Origin: Marinobacter salinexigens | Lineage (GTDB): Bacteria; Pseudomonadota; Gammaproteobacteria; Pseudomonadales; Oleiphilaceae | Length of the DNA stretch: 64,000 nucleotides | NCBI RefSeq assembly: GCF_008370345.1 | Contig: NZ_VTUU01000001.1 | Location: 114,860-178,859, forward strand | Reading direction: 5' to 3' | In this document: positions 24,770 through 33,247 of the stretch, piece by piece | How positions within the stretch are numbered: position 1 is the first letter of the stretch | How the letters are laid out: every line of letters starts with the position of its first letter | Made by a program: the position numbers and the translations under genes | Notes under the pieces: generated by a model | Seen by the model: only the letters and a program-made list of their open reading frames with translations | Told to the model about the DNA's origin: nothing | The model's database searches: none

Positions 24770-26005
24770 CTAACGCCCCTGGCGGGTATAGGGGCGGAAG
24801 TTGATGTTGTAGTTCACCGCATCCCGGCCGGGGTCACGGATCTGGATTGCAATGCGCACCGGTGTGTCTTTGGGCATGGCCTTGAGGGCGCTGCCTTCTC
24901 CGGCCAGGTATTCGTCAGGTGTGAAAACGCTCTGGGCAACCACATCACCATTCAGGTTGGAGAAGGTGAGCGCAATTGCGGGGAAGGGCTGCTCAAACTC
25001 CGCACGGTTGATGATGACGGCATCTACAATCAGCTGGGTGCGGTTATCTGGATCGGAACGGACGACCAGTTTACGGCTCTGGATCTCGTCGACATTCAGT
25101 AGAGGCTGGAGTTCGCAGCCTGCCAGTTCACAGCCTTTTTCATAGAAGGGCCGTAGCTGGGGAATGGCCGAAAGACGGTCAAACTGGTACCAGGTCACTT
25201 GTGCGACCAGAACACCAATCAGCGCCAGCACAATAATGGTCCAGAATAGGGTACGCAATCGGCTTCCGCCGTTACCCGATACCGATACGGGCTCGCGGCG
25301 GAGGTCGTCAAATGGCCGGCTGGCACTGACTGTATCTGCGATCGGTTGTTCTGGTTCTGGTTCTGGTTCGGGCGCTGGCTGTGTTTGTGGTGCCGGTTCA
25401 GGCTCCTCGGCTACAGCTGGTTCCGGCGTGCTTTCCTTTTTCGAACCGGCTTGTTCCTCGAACTCGATGAAGAAACTGTCGTCTTCCGAGCGGTCCGCCG
25501 TCAGCGGTTGTGCCGAATCGAAGCTGGCCGCTTCTTCTTTGACAGAATCCGGGGCAGCTTCTGCCTCCCTGGGTTCGGTAAGCATTTCCTCGGCCCAGCT
25601 CTCATCAATGGACTCGTTATGATGATCGTCATCATGGTGGTGAAAGTCGGAACCTCCTCCCTGTTCGACCTCCCGGAAGCTGTCACTCAGTTCAGCGTCG
25701 GAAAACCCGAGTCTGGTGCCTGCGTACTGTCCCGCGGCAGCATCTTCCTCGGGGTTGTCCTGAAATACGAAATCCTCTTCCGTGAAGCTCGACGGGCCCT
25801 GGTCTTCCGGGGCATCCGCTCTATCGACCGGCGTGGACTCGGCCTTTTTCGGGGCTTCCGGTATGACCTGATGTTCGATGGCGTTGAACACAGCCATGCA
25901 GTTTCCGCAACGCACCTTGCCTTTGGCGATACCAAGCTGTTCATCGGATACCCGGAAACGGGTCTGGCAATTGGGGCACTGGGTCTGCAGGCTGCTTTGG
26001 GTCAT
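24770..26005 (-). CDS. Zinc-ribbon (MJ0042) and DUF3426 membrane protein
   Basis: A 411-residue protein. The first 45 residues hold a zinc ribbon with two Cys pairs (CPNCQTRFRV and CGNCMAVFN). A long acidic, Pro/Glu-rich linker follows (~50-225, including a PEPEPEPEQP run), then one membrane helix (LFWTIIVLALIGVLVAQVTW, ~253-272) and a ~135-residue DUF3426 domain outside the membrane (GCELAGCELQPLLNVDEI, RDPGRDAVNYNINFRP). Function unknown in general. It follows prmA by 62 bases on the same strand, the usual order in Pseudomonas and Marinobacter relatives. Confidence 0.88.
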   Translation of the reverse strand: MTQSSLQTQCPNCQTRFRVSDEQLGIAKGKVRCGNCMAVFNAIEHQVIPEAPKKAESTPVDRADAPEDQGPSSFTEEDFVFQDNPEEDAAAGQYAGTRLGFSDAELSDSFREVEQGGGSDFHHHDDDHHNESIDESWAEEMLTEPREAEAAPDSVKEEAASFDSAQPLTADRSEDDSFFIEFEEQAGSKKESTPEPAVAEEPEPAPQTQPAPEPEPEPEQPIADTVSASRPFDDLRREPVSVSGNGGSRLRTLFWTIIVLALIGVLVAQVTWYQFDRLSAIPQLRPFYEKGCELAGCELQPLLNVDEIQSRKLVVRSDPDNRTQLIVDAVIINRAEFEQPFPAIALTFSNLNGDVVAQSVFTPDEYLAGEGSALKAMPKDTPVRIAIQIRDPGRDAVNYNINFRPYTRQGR

Positions 26006-26067
26006 GCTTCGTTCCTGAAGGCGTCTGGGCTACAACTGTCGGAGTTTAGACGTTACAGCGATGTACG

Positions 26068-26964
26068 TCATCTGTCGTTACGCCGTCCTGTGAGGCGTAT
26101 CCACTCTTCACGTTGTTCCGGTTCATCCATGATAAACCAGGGTTCATAGGCGGCCATGACATCCCGGGCCTGGTTGGAGAGGATGCCTGAAAGTACGAGA
26201 TCACCGCCGGGTCTGGTCAGTTTTGCGAGATGAGGGGCGAGGCCGATAAGGGGCTGGGCAAGAATGTTGGCCAGCATGACATCGCACTGGGTGTCCGGCT
26301 CGTTTTCCGGCAGGTAGAGGTCCAGTCGTTCGTCCTCTACACCATTGCGGCGGGCATTGTCGCGGCTGGCTTCCAGGGCCTGAGGGTCGGTATCGACGCC
26401 CACAACGTGGTTGGCTCCCAAGAGCAGGGCAGCCAGGCCCAGGATGCCGGAGCCGCAGCCATAGTCGGTCACCTGCTTGCCGGCCATGTCTTTACCGTCC
26501 AGCCATTCGAGGCAAAGGGCGGTTGTCGGGTGAGTGCCGGTTCCGAAGGCAAGCCCGGGGTCGAGCATCAGGTTGGCTGCATCGGGATCCGGAGCATCGT
26601 GCCAGCTGGGCACGATCCATAGCCGTTCGCCGAACTTGAGCGGGTGAAAATCATCCATCCAGGCGCGTTCCCAGTCCTTGTCTTCCACCAGAGTGACTTC
26701 AATTTCCGGTAGCGTCTGCTGGGTGCGCTGATGCCAGGCATCTCTCAGTTCCGCGCAGAGTTGCTCGATATCTCGATCAGACTGGAATAAGCCGGTAACC
26801 GTAGTCTGGTTCCACAGAGGGGTGGTGCCGGGGTCCGGTTCGAAGAGGGGTTGGTCTGCAGCGTCTTCCATGGAAACGGCATCGGAGCCCATTTCCATGA
26901 GGAGATCCTCCAGCTGATCCGCGTTTTCGGGATCAGCCGGGATCTGGAGTTGTATCCAGGGCAT
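26068..26964 (-). CDS. prmA: Ribosomal protein L11 methyltransferase
   Basis: Adds methyl groups from SAM to ribosomal protein L11. 298 residues. The N-terminal L11-binding domain opens MPWIQLQIPAD; the catalytic domain has LDPGLAFGTGTHPTTALCLE, VTDYGCGSGILGLAALLLGA (SAM-binding motif I) and VMLANILAQPLIGLAPHLA (the N-P/I-L motif). Co-directional with accC (30-base gap) and the DUF3426 gene. Confidence 0.97.
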   Translation of the reverse strand: MPWIQLQIPADPENADQLEDLLMEMGSDAVSMEDAADQPLFEPDPGTTPLWNQTTVTGLFQSDRDIEQLCAELRDAWHQRTQQTLPEIEVTLVEDKDWERAWMDDFHPLKFGERLWIVPSWHDAPDPDAANLMLDPGLAFGTGTHPTTALCLEWLDGKDMAGKQVTDYGCGSGILGLAALLLGANHVVGVDTDPQALEASRDNARRNGVEDERLDLYLPENEPDTQCDVMLANILAQPLIGLAPHLAKLTRPGGDLVLSGILSNQARDVMAAYEPWFIMDEPEQREEWIRLTGRRNDR

Positions 26965-26993
26965 AGTCTTTCCTGCAATGTTGATGCAGGACG

Positions 26994-28340
26994 TCAGTCC
27001 CGCATCAGTTTTTCAAGATGGTGAATGGTGAAGTCTACCTGTTTAAAGCCACCATCGCGCACCAGATTTCTATGCAGGGGCTGGTTGGTCTTGATGCCCT
27101 CGACCACCAGTTCATCCAGAGCGTTCTTCATACGCCGGCGAGCAATCTCGCGATCCTCACCCCAGGTGATCAGCTTGGCCACCAGGGAATCGTAGTATGG
27201 AGGCACGGTATAGCTGCTGTACAAGTGGGAGTCCACCCGGATGCCGTTGCCGCCGGGAGCGTGGAAGTGCTTCACTTTGCCGGGGCTCGGGATGAAGGTT
27301 TTCGGGTCTTCCGCGTTGATCCGGCATTCCATGGCGTGGCCGGAGATCTTGATGTCGTCCTGGGTGTACTGCAAAGGCAGTCCGCTGGCAATGCGCAGCT
27401 GTTCCTTGACGATATCGACACCAGTGACCATCTCGGAAACCGGGTGTTCAACCTGAACCCGGGTGTTCATCTCGATGAAGTAGAACTCGCCATCCTGGTA
27501 CAGGAACTCAAAGGTACCTGCGCCCACGTAGCCGATTTCTTTGCAGGCATCGACGCACGCCTTCAGGGTGCGGGCCCGGGACTCCTGGTTGATGTTCGGA
27601 GCCGGCGCTTCCTCAATAACCTTCTGATTCCTGCGCTGCATGGAGCAGTCGCGGTCGCCCAGATGGATGCAGTTGCCGTGCATGTCGGCCAGCACCTGAA
27701 CCTCAACGTGGCGCGGTGTTTCCAGGAACTTTTCAAGGTAGACCGTCGGGTCGCCGAAGGCGTTTCGGGCCTCACTTTGGGTGATCTGGACACCTTTCAG
27801 CAGGGCGGCTTCAGAGTGAACGACCTGCATGCCGCGGCCACCGCCACCGGAGGCGGCTTTGATCATTACCGGATAACCGATGCGGCGCGCGATCTTCAGT
27901 GTGCGCTCGTCATCATCCGTCAGCGGGCCGTTGGAGCCCGGAACGGTGGGTACGCCAGCCTTCACCATGGCCTCGATGGCGGATACCTTGTTACCCATCA
28001 GACGAATGGTGTCGGCAGACGGTCCGATGAAACGGAAGCCGCTCTTTTCCACCTGTTCTGCGAAATCGGCGTTTTCCGCCAGGAAGCCATAGCCGGGGTG
28101 GATGCCCACAGAGTCGGTGACTTCAGCGGCGCTGATGATGGTTGGAATGTTCAGGTAACTTTCCAGCGGACTGTTAGGGCCGATACAGACAGATTCATCT
28201 GCCAGACGGACGTGCATCAGGTCGCGATCGACCTGGGAGTGCACAGCAACCGTCTTGATGCCCAGCTCCTTACAGGCGCGCAGGATCCGGAGAGCAATTT
28301 CACCCCGGTTTGCGATCAGAACTTTTTCTAGCATGGCCAT
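26994..28340 (-). CDS. accC: Biotin carboxylase subunit of acetyl-CoA carboxylase
   Basis: ATP-dependent carboxylation of the biotin carried by AccB, first committed step of fatty acid synthesis. 448 residues. Seen: [19 protein letters not shown] at the start, the ATP-grasp glycine loop [35 protein letters not shown] with catalytic residues, and [18 protein letters not shown] near residue 290. A second ATG six bases on (28334) matches the usual MLEKV start and may be the true one. It follows accB by 18 bases. Confidence 0.97.
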   Translation of the reverse strand: MAMLEKVLIANRGEIALRILRACKELGIKTVAVHSQVDRDLMHVRLADESVCIGPNSPLESYLNIPTIISAAEVTDSVGIHPGYGFLAENADFAEQVEKSGFRFIGPSADTIRLMGNKVSAIEAMVKAGVPTVPGSNGPLTDDDERTLKIARRIGYPVMIKAASGGGGRGMQVVHSEAALLKGVQITQSEARNAFGDPTVYLEKFLETPRHVEVQVLADMHGNCIHLGDRDCSMQRRNQKVIEEAPAPNINQESRARTLKACVDACKEIGYVGAGTFEFLYQDGEFYFIEMNTRVQVEHPVSEMVTGVDIVKEQLRIASGLPLQYTQDDIKISGHAMECRINAEDPKTFIPSPGKVKHFHAPGGNGIRVDSHLYSSYTVPPYYDSLVAKLITWGEDREIARRRMKNALDELVVEGIKTNQPLHRNLVRDGGFKQVDFTIHHLEKLMRD

Positions 28341-28358
28341 GAGTAGCTATCACCGAGT

Positions 28359-28823
28359 TCAGGAAATGACGATCAGAGGCTGATCAAACTCCACCGGCTG
28401 GCCATTTTCGACCAGGATTTCAGTGACGGTACCGCTCTTGTCGGCTTCAATCTGGTTCATCATCTTCATTGCTTCGACGATGCAGATAACGTCACCGGCC
28501 TTCACTGACTGACCAACTTCAACGAATACAGAGGCAGTCGGAGAAGGCGCCCGATAGAAGGTGCCGACCATCGGCGACTTCACTGCATGGCCGCTGATGG
28601 CGGCAGGAGCGGCTTCTTCAGCAGCAGCCGGGGCTGCCGGAGCAGGCGCAGCTGCAACCGGTTGCGGAGCCGGAGCAGCAACCTGGCTTACGTACTGGGT
28701 GCCAGCAACCTGTTCGCGACGACGGGAGATGCGTACTGAGTCCTCTCCCTCCTGAATCTCCAGCTCCTCTACGTCAGATTCTTCGAGCAGCTCGATAAGT
28801 TTCTTGATCTTGCGAATATCCAT
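28359..28823 (-). CDS. accB: Biotin carboxyl carrier protein
   Basis: Carries the biotin shuttled between the carboxylase (AccC) and the carboxyltransferase. The 154 residues contain an N-terminal [20 protein letters not shown], an Ala/Pro-rich linker (~50-75) and a C-terminal biotinyl domain with [13 protein letters not shown], where the Lys is biotinylated. The ATG at 28823 matches the family start; the frame could open two codons earlier at a TTG. It lies between aroQ (30 bases) and accC, the standard order. Confidence 0.97.
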   Translation of the reverse strand: MDIRKIKKLIELLEESDVEELEIQEGEDSVRISRRREQVAGTQYVSQVAAPAPQPVAAAPAPAAPAAAEEAAPAAISGHAVKSPMVGTFYRAPSPTASVFVEVGQSVKAGDVICIVEAMKMMNQIEADKSGTVTEILVENGQPVEFDQPLIVIS

Positions 28824-28853
28824 AGTCAATCCAGTCCCGTTTTGTCAGGTCTA

Positions 28854-29291
28854 TCAGTTGATTCGTTTCAGGGCTGCCTGCAGGGCAAATTCGTATCCCT
28901 GGCTACCCAATCCACAGATAACGCCTTCGGCGATATCGGAAAAATAGGAGTGATGGCGAAATGCTTCCCGCGCATGCACATTGGAAAGATGTACTTCAAT
29001 GAACGGAATTTCTGAAGCCAGAATGGCATCCCGCAGGGCGACACTGGTGTGGGTGAAAGCTGCTGGATTGATGATGATGAAATCCACGCCTTCCGCCCGG
29101 GCTTCATGCACCCGATCAATCAGTTCATATTCGGCGTTGGACTGCAGATGAAGCAGATGATGTCCGTTGTCTGCTGCCTGCTGCCGTAGCCTGTCATCGA
29201 TGTCGGCCAGAGTCTCGTGGCCATAAACCTCCGGCTCGCGGGTGCCGAGCATGTTGAGGTTGGGGCCGTGGAGCACAAGAATTGTCGACAT
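28854..29291 (-). CDS. aroQ: Type II 3-dehydroquinate dehydratase
   Basis: Shikimate-pathway enzyme converting 3-dehydroquinate to 3-dehydroshikimate. 145 residues, the normal length. [21 protein letters not shown] holds the catalytic Tyr and the Arg of the flexible loop; [19 protein letters not shown] and [20 protein letters not shown] form the rest of the active site. First gene of aroQ-accB-accC-prmA; its promoter should lie in the 29292-29400 stretch. Confidence 0.97.
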   Translation of the reverse strand: MSTILVLHGPNLNMLGTREPEVYGHETLADIDDRLRQQAADNGHHLLHLQSNAEYELIDRVHEARAEGVDFIIINPAAFTHTSVALRDAILASEIPFIEVHLSNVHAREAFRHHSYFSDIAEGVICGLGSQGYEFALQAALKRIN

Positions 29292-29457
29292 GATTCAGTT
29301 TGCCTTTGTGTCTTTTTTTAGATGATCGCCGAAAATCACAGCACGTTCCCTCAATGGTGCGTACTTGTTTCTCTCAGATCAACACTTTTTGACAATCTTC
29401 CGTGTCGTCCATTGGTCGTAAAAAGACGGCATTAGAGTCCCGACAGGATCTTTCCAC

Positions 29458-29478
29458 TGATGACAATCATTGTCGTCA
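29458..29478. promoter_or_regulatory. 21-bp imperfect palindrome, possible operator
   Basis: TGATGACAATCATTGTCGTCA pairs in nine of ten positions around its centre. GACAATCATTGTC recalls a Fur box (GATAATCATTATC) with C for T. It sits in the 377-base gap between aroQ and the plus-strand gene pair at 29669, about 190 bases before the latter. A TTGACA at 29387-29392 may be part of a promoter. No gene is evident in the gap. Confidence 0.4.
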
Positions 29479-29668
29479 AGGGATGGCGGGACTTCCATAC
29501 GACGTTGGTTTCATAACCTCGTTGTCAGCGCGTCTTTCCGGTCAAGGCAGGACACAGGCATTGCTCCTGAAGTCTCGGTGATCCGATGCCAACGTTCAGT
29601 TTAGTCCCGGTTTGCAGAGGGAGACACTGGCAGATGACTCAACAAAAATAATTTCAGGAGATGTCGCA

Positions 29669-30421
29669 ATGAGGGATACGGAAGTATGCCGGCGCCTGCT
29701 CGGTATTGAAGAACCATGGACAGTAAACCGTTTGCGGATAGACACCCAGACGCGAGAGCTTCACGCGTTTGTCGGGCGGGGACAGGGCTGGCTGGCCAGG
29801 GTGGTGCCCGATCAGCCTAAATCACGGTGGCGCCATTGCAACGTGGGTGCATATAAGGCGTTTATTCATGCCACCGTTACGGATGGCTTTTCCGATGAGG
29901 ACAAGCGGGTGGCATTTATCGGTCGCCCGGATACCGAATTTACCACCGGCCTGGCCCGGAAAGTTACCGACTGCCTGAAGGCTGGCCTGCGCTATCGCGA
30001 GGTGTGCCAGTTGCTGGACATCGACGTGCACCTGGCCTGGCAGATCCGGCATGCGATTCAGGAAGGACTGCTGGGCAAAGATATGTCTACCCTGGCGGAT
30101 TCGATGGTCACAGACCTGGAGCAGGACGTCCTCCCCGATATTCCCCCGGTTTCCGATGTTGCATGGCGCCGCCTGCTCAGTTCCGAAGGTTCGCTCAACC
30201 CCCGCTTGCTCAGTCTCAGGCTCTTGCTGACGCGGGCACGGCAGGAATTTGGTCGTCTGGAAGATGAATCTGCCCGGATGATACGAATCAATGAGATCCG
30301 CCGTTTCTTTATCAAGCATAGAAAGCAGCTTGGGTATGAGATTGAGCAGTTGCAGTCCCTCAGGGCTGTTCGTGCACTGTCGGGTGACAGAGAGCACTGG
30401 GAGAAGGAGGTTGCCGAATGA
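29669..30421 (+). CDS. Unassigned 250-residue protein, weakly ISL3-transposase-like at the N terminus
   Basis: A soluble protein without export signal. The N-terminal half (CRRLLGIEEPWTVNRLRIDT, ELHAFVGRGQG, WRHCNVGAYKAFIHATV) recalls the beta-hairpin and zinc-binding region of ISL3 transposases, but the expected cysteines are few and there is no DDE core, so it is not a transposase remnant in frame. A helix-turn-helix-like stretch (RYREVCQLLDIDVHLAWQIR, ~110-130) suggests DNA binding. CAGGAG eight bases ahead supports the ATG at 29669. It overlaps the next gene by four bases, so the two are translationally coupled. Function unknown; it may regulate its partner. Confidence 0.65.
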   Translation: MRDTEVCRRLLGIEEPWTVNRLRIDTQTRELHAFVGRGQGWLARVVPDQPKSRWRHCNVGAYKAFIHATVTDGFSDEDKRVAFIGRPDTEFTTGLARKVTDCLKAGLRYREVCQLLDIDVHLAWQIRHAIQEGLLGKDMSTLADSMVTDLEQDVLPDIPPVSDVAWRRLLSSEGSLNPRLLSLRLLLTRARQEFGRLEDESARMIRINEIRRFFIKHRKQLGYEIEQLQSLRAVRALSGDREHWEKEVAE

Positions 30422-31407
30422 GTGACCTGAACAGTCGTCTCCTCACCGTTGCAGAGGTGTCTGAGTTGATCCAGCAGGGCCTGCCACTGGCCCTGGCGGG
30501 GGATGAAGCCCTGCTGGCTTCCTTGCCGACGGGTAACTGGATTGCCGGAAGTACACCCTATTTCATGACCGAGCACGCAGGCGTCTGTGATCGCAACAAG
30601 GTATTTGTCCAGATACTGGATGCCGAGCAGGTGACCATTGAATCCTATGACATGGATGCTCTTCCCGGGTTTCTGGAAGACGCCCCCGAACAGGGATACT
30701 CCATTATTATTCTGCCAGCGGGGAGCGATGTGCATCGTTCCTATGCCGAAAATGCTCCGGGGTTTCCGGAAATGTACCTGAAGCCCGTCGTTGGTTGGGT
30801 CGCCGGTATGCACCTGGATGATCTGGCCAGCGGAACGGCTGTGGTTGTAGATGGGCGAACCGGAGAATCGTTCGGAAATCGGGCGGTGGTCCTGCATGCG
30901 AGCCTGCCTCCGGGAGTCTCGGCGATGGTGCACGCAATTAATCTCTTTGAGCCTGATGAAGGCGATGATATCGAGTTCAGTGATACCAGCTTTTCCGCCC
31001 GACACTGCATAGTGAATGGCGAGCAGAAAGGCCTGCCGGAATACTTCGAAGATCGTGGCCTGGATACACGTCAACCGCTGCTGGCGGACTATTGCGGGGC
31101 GCTGATCAATGTCAGCATTCAGTCGCTGGAGTCATCGAGCGGTGCGGTTCAGTTCTACGCGCCGGTCTTTAAGGGGGTTCAGTACCGGGTTGCCCGGCCC
31201 GTAGCCGATTATCCCGAGGCCTTCGCTCAGGCCATGCCTGCCAAACCAGGCCGAATTATTTTTGGCTGCAACTGCATCCTGAATTACCTGCACTCCGGCC
31301 TTGAGGGTCGTGCTACTCCAGGCCTGACGGGGCCGGTGACCTTTGGTGAGGTGGCTTACCAGTTGCTGAACCAGACAGCGGTATACATGACACTGGTGGA
31401 TGATTGA
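30418..31407 (+). CDS. Unassigned 329-residue protein with FIST-like C-terminal region
   Basis: A cytoplasmic protein whose tail (GRIIFGCNCILNYLHSG, then GPVTFGEVAYQLLNQTAVYM) resembles the C-terminal part of FIST sensory domains, which bind small ligands such as amino acids and sit next to signalling genes. The N-terminal part (LPLALAGDEALLASLPTGNW, AGSTPYFM) also fits the FIST idea of displaying a small-molecule pocket. It overlaps the preceding gene by four bases and converges with a diguanylate cyclase. A link to c-di-GMP signalling is suggested by place only. I do not know a defined function. Confidence 0.6.
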   Translation: MSDLNSRLLTVAEVSELIQQGLPLALAGDEALLASLPTGNWIAGSTPYFMTEHAGVCDRNKVFVQILDAEQVTIESYDMDALPGFLEDAPEQGYSIIILPAGSDVHRSYAENAPGFPEMYLKPVVGWVAGMHLDDLASGTAVVVDGRTGESFGNRAVVLHASLPPGVSAMVHAINLFEPDEGDDIEFSDTSFSARHCIVNGEQKGLPEYFEDRGLDTRQPLLADYCGALINVSIQSLESSSGAVQFYAPVFKGVQYRVARPVADYPEAFAQAMPAKPGRIIFGCNCILNYLHSGLEGRATPGLTGPVTFGEVAYQLLNQTAVYMTLVDD

Positions 31408-31428
31408 ATTCACCAGTGTCATGTTCGA

Positions 31429-33048
31429 TCAGTTCTGTTCCTGCGCTGTTGTCACGCAGTTCCGGCCAGCGTTTTTGGACGAATAGAGGGCCTGATCGGC
31501 CCTTTCGCACAGCGCCTGGGAGGACTCTCCCTGCCAGGCTGCAATACCGCAACTGAAGGTGACGTTGAACTCCCTGTCACCGGCTGGCTGAAGCAGTTCC
31601 GAAAAGCGCTCCCGGATTTCGTTTAGCACGTTCCGGGCATCGCTGGCGCGGGTGTTGGGGAGAATGATGGCAAACTCCTCACCCCCGTAACGACCGATGT
31701 GGTCCGTCTTGCGCAGGCGCTGTTTGAGAAACATGGACAGGCTGCGCAGAACCCGGTCGCCGATGGGGTGACCGAAGGTGTCGTTTACCTTCTTGAAGTA
31801 ATCAATATCGATCATCGCGAAGCACAGCGGGTGATCCTTCTGCCGTGCCCGCACAATCTCCTGTTCGAGCAGGTTCAGTGTGTGGGTGTGGTTGTACAGG
31901 CCGGTCAGGCTGTCCCGGATCATAAGGGCCAGCAGCGAGCGGGCCCGGCGCCCCCGGTTATGAATGGTCGAGATCAGGTGCTTGGGATCAATGGGCTTGG
32001 TCAGGAAGTCATCACCGCCAAGACTCATGGCATGTAGTTGTTTGCTGACATCGTCCTCGGCAGACAGATAGATGATCGGGACACTGTGAAACCTGTCCTG
32101 CTGGCGGATTACCCTGGCGATTTCCATGCCGGTACAACCCGGCATGTACATGTCCAGGATGATGATTTCCGGTGAGAACTCTTCGAGTGCAGTGATGATC
32201 GCCATGGGGTCGGTAATGATGTGAGCGATCATGCCCGCTTTTTTCAAAACCGTTTCCATGTATTTGGCCTGGGCCCGTGAGTCGTCCAGAACCAGCACTT
32301 TGTATGGTTCCACGGTGTTGCCGTGGGTATAGGTCTCGATCTTCTCGATCAACTGGCCAGGGTCGACGGCGGGATAAAAGAACTCTTCGCCGCCGCAGCG
32401 GGAGGCCCGTAGCCGGGTTTCGATGGTGCCATCCTCATCGCTTACGAAAATGATCGGGATGGGGGTGTCGTGGCGCTCTTGCAACTGCTCGATGCAAGCG
32501 AGACCGGCATTTTTTTCTCCACCGAAGTCCACATCCATCAGGATGGTTTCGGGTTTATGCAGCGCACAGGCCTCAGTCAGGTCGCGGGAGGAGGTAAAGG
32601 CTGAAGCACGAAAGCCGAAGAACTCCAGTTGGCGGATCAGGCGGCTGGCCATTTCGTTATTGGCCAGAGCAATGTAGACCGGTGTACGGCGATACTGGTT
32701 CGGGGATTCAGTACTGTCCTGATCGGTGCGTCTGCAGGTACAGCGGGACAGGGTTTCCATAGCGTCCTGAAGTTGGCGCGCCAGATCATCTTGAAGGGTC
32801 TGGCCGCTACTCCAGCCACGGACAAGATCGAGAATTTTCTGGCCGGCCTGGGCATGACCCGCCATTTCGAACCTCTGTGCGTAGCGAACCAGTTTGTCTG
32901 TTGCAGCGGCGAACTCATCACGATGGGCGCCTGCCAGTTCCCGGTCTCCGTGAATTTTCTGCCAGGTGTCCAGAACAACCCGGGCCTGGGTTGTCACACG
33001 TCGTGCGAAGTGCTGCCTGAGTTTCTCTTTCTGGCTTTCGTCGTTCAT
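31429..33048 (-). CDS. Two-receiver diguanylate cyclase (REC-REC-GGDEF)
   Basis: Makes c-di-GMP from two GTP. The 539 residues hold an N-terminal ~110-residue helical part (possibly Hpt-like), a first receiver (~120-235, with MDVDF at the acceptor position), a second receiver (~245-365, VLVLDDSRAQAKYME, ILDMYMPG with the acceptor Asp, LTKPIDP with the Lys) and a GGDEF domain (~375-535). The GGDEF domain is complete: IRDSLTGLYNHTHTLNLLEQ at the start, RYGGEEF at the active site and RKTD five residues before it, the RxxD inhibitory site. So it should be an active, feedback-inhibited enzyme. It is divergent from lapD. Confidence 0.93.
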   Translation of the reverse strand: MNDESQKEKLRQHFARRVTTQARVVLDTWQKIHGDRELAGAHRDEFAAATDKLVRYAQRFEMAGHAQAGQKILDLVRGWSSGQTLQDDLARQLQDAMETLSRCTCRRTDQDSTESPNQYRRTPVYIALANNEMASRLIRQLEFFGFRASAFTSSRDLTEACALHKPETILMDVDFGGEKNAGLACIEQLQERHDTPIPIIFVSDEDGTIETRLRASRCGGEEFFYPAVDPGQLIEKIETYTHGNTVEPYKVLVLDDSRAQAKYMETVLKKAGMIAHIITDPMAIITALEEFSPEIIILDMYMPGCTGMEIARVIRQQDRFHSVPIIYLSAEDDVSKQLHAMSLGGDDFLTKPIDPKHLISTIHNRGRRARSLLALMIRDSLTGLYNHTHTLNLLEQEIVRARQKDHPLCFAMIDIDYFKKVNDTFGHPIGDRVLRSLSMFLKQRLRKTDHIGRYGGEEFAIILPNTRASDARNVLNEIRERFSELLQPAGDREFNVTFSCGIAAWQGESSQALCERADQALYSSKNAGRNCVTTAQEQN

Positions 33049-33247
33049 TGTGCTCCGGCCTGTCTGCTTCCATTTTTAGGTCGTCCTTCCCTTCGTGGAC
33101 GACGATTTTTTCAACCTTAATCCTTTTCCAGAGTCTATAGTGTTTAGAGTTGTCGGCGTAGGTTGTTCTATGTAAATGTTTGTCAACTCTGCGGCGCAGG
33201 TCACAAACCTCTGGCCGGCTGTTATACAGCCAATCGGAGAAGCCTCC

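Noticed and set aside
27018..28331. A 437-codon plus-strand frame
   Set aside because: Antisense to accC with all biotin carboxylase motifs; no recognisable domain or ribosome site.
29669..30421. Transposase gene
   Set aside because: Only a weak N-terminal resemblance to ISL3; no DDE residues, no inverted repeats nearby, and it is coupled to the next gene.
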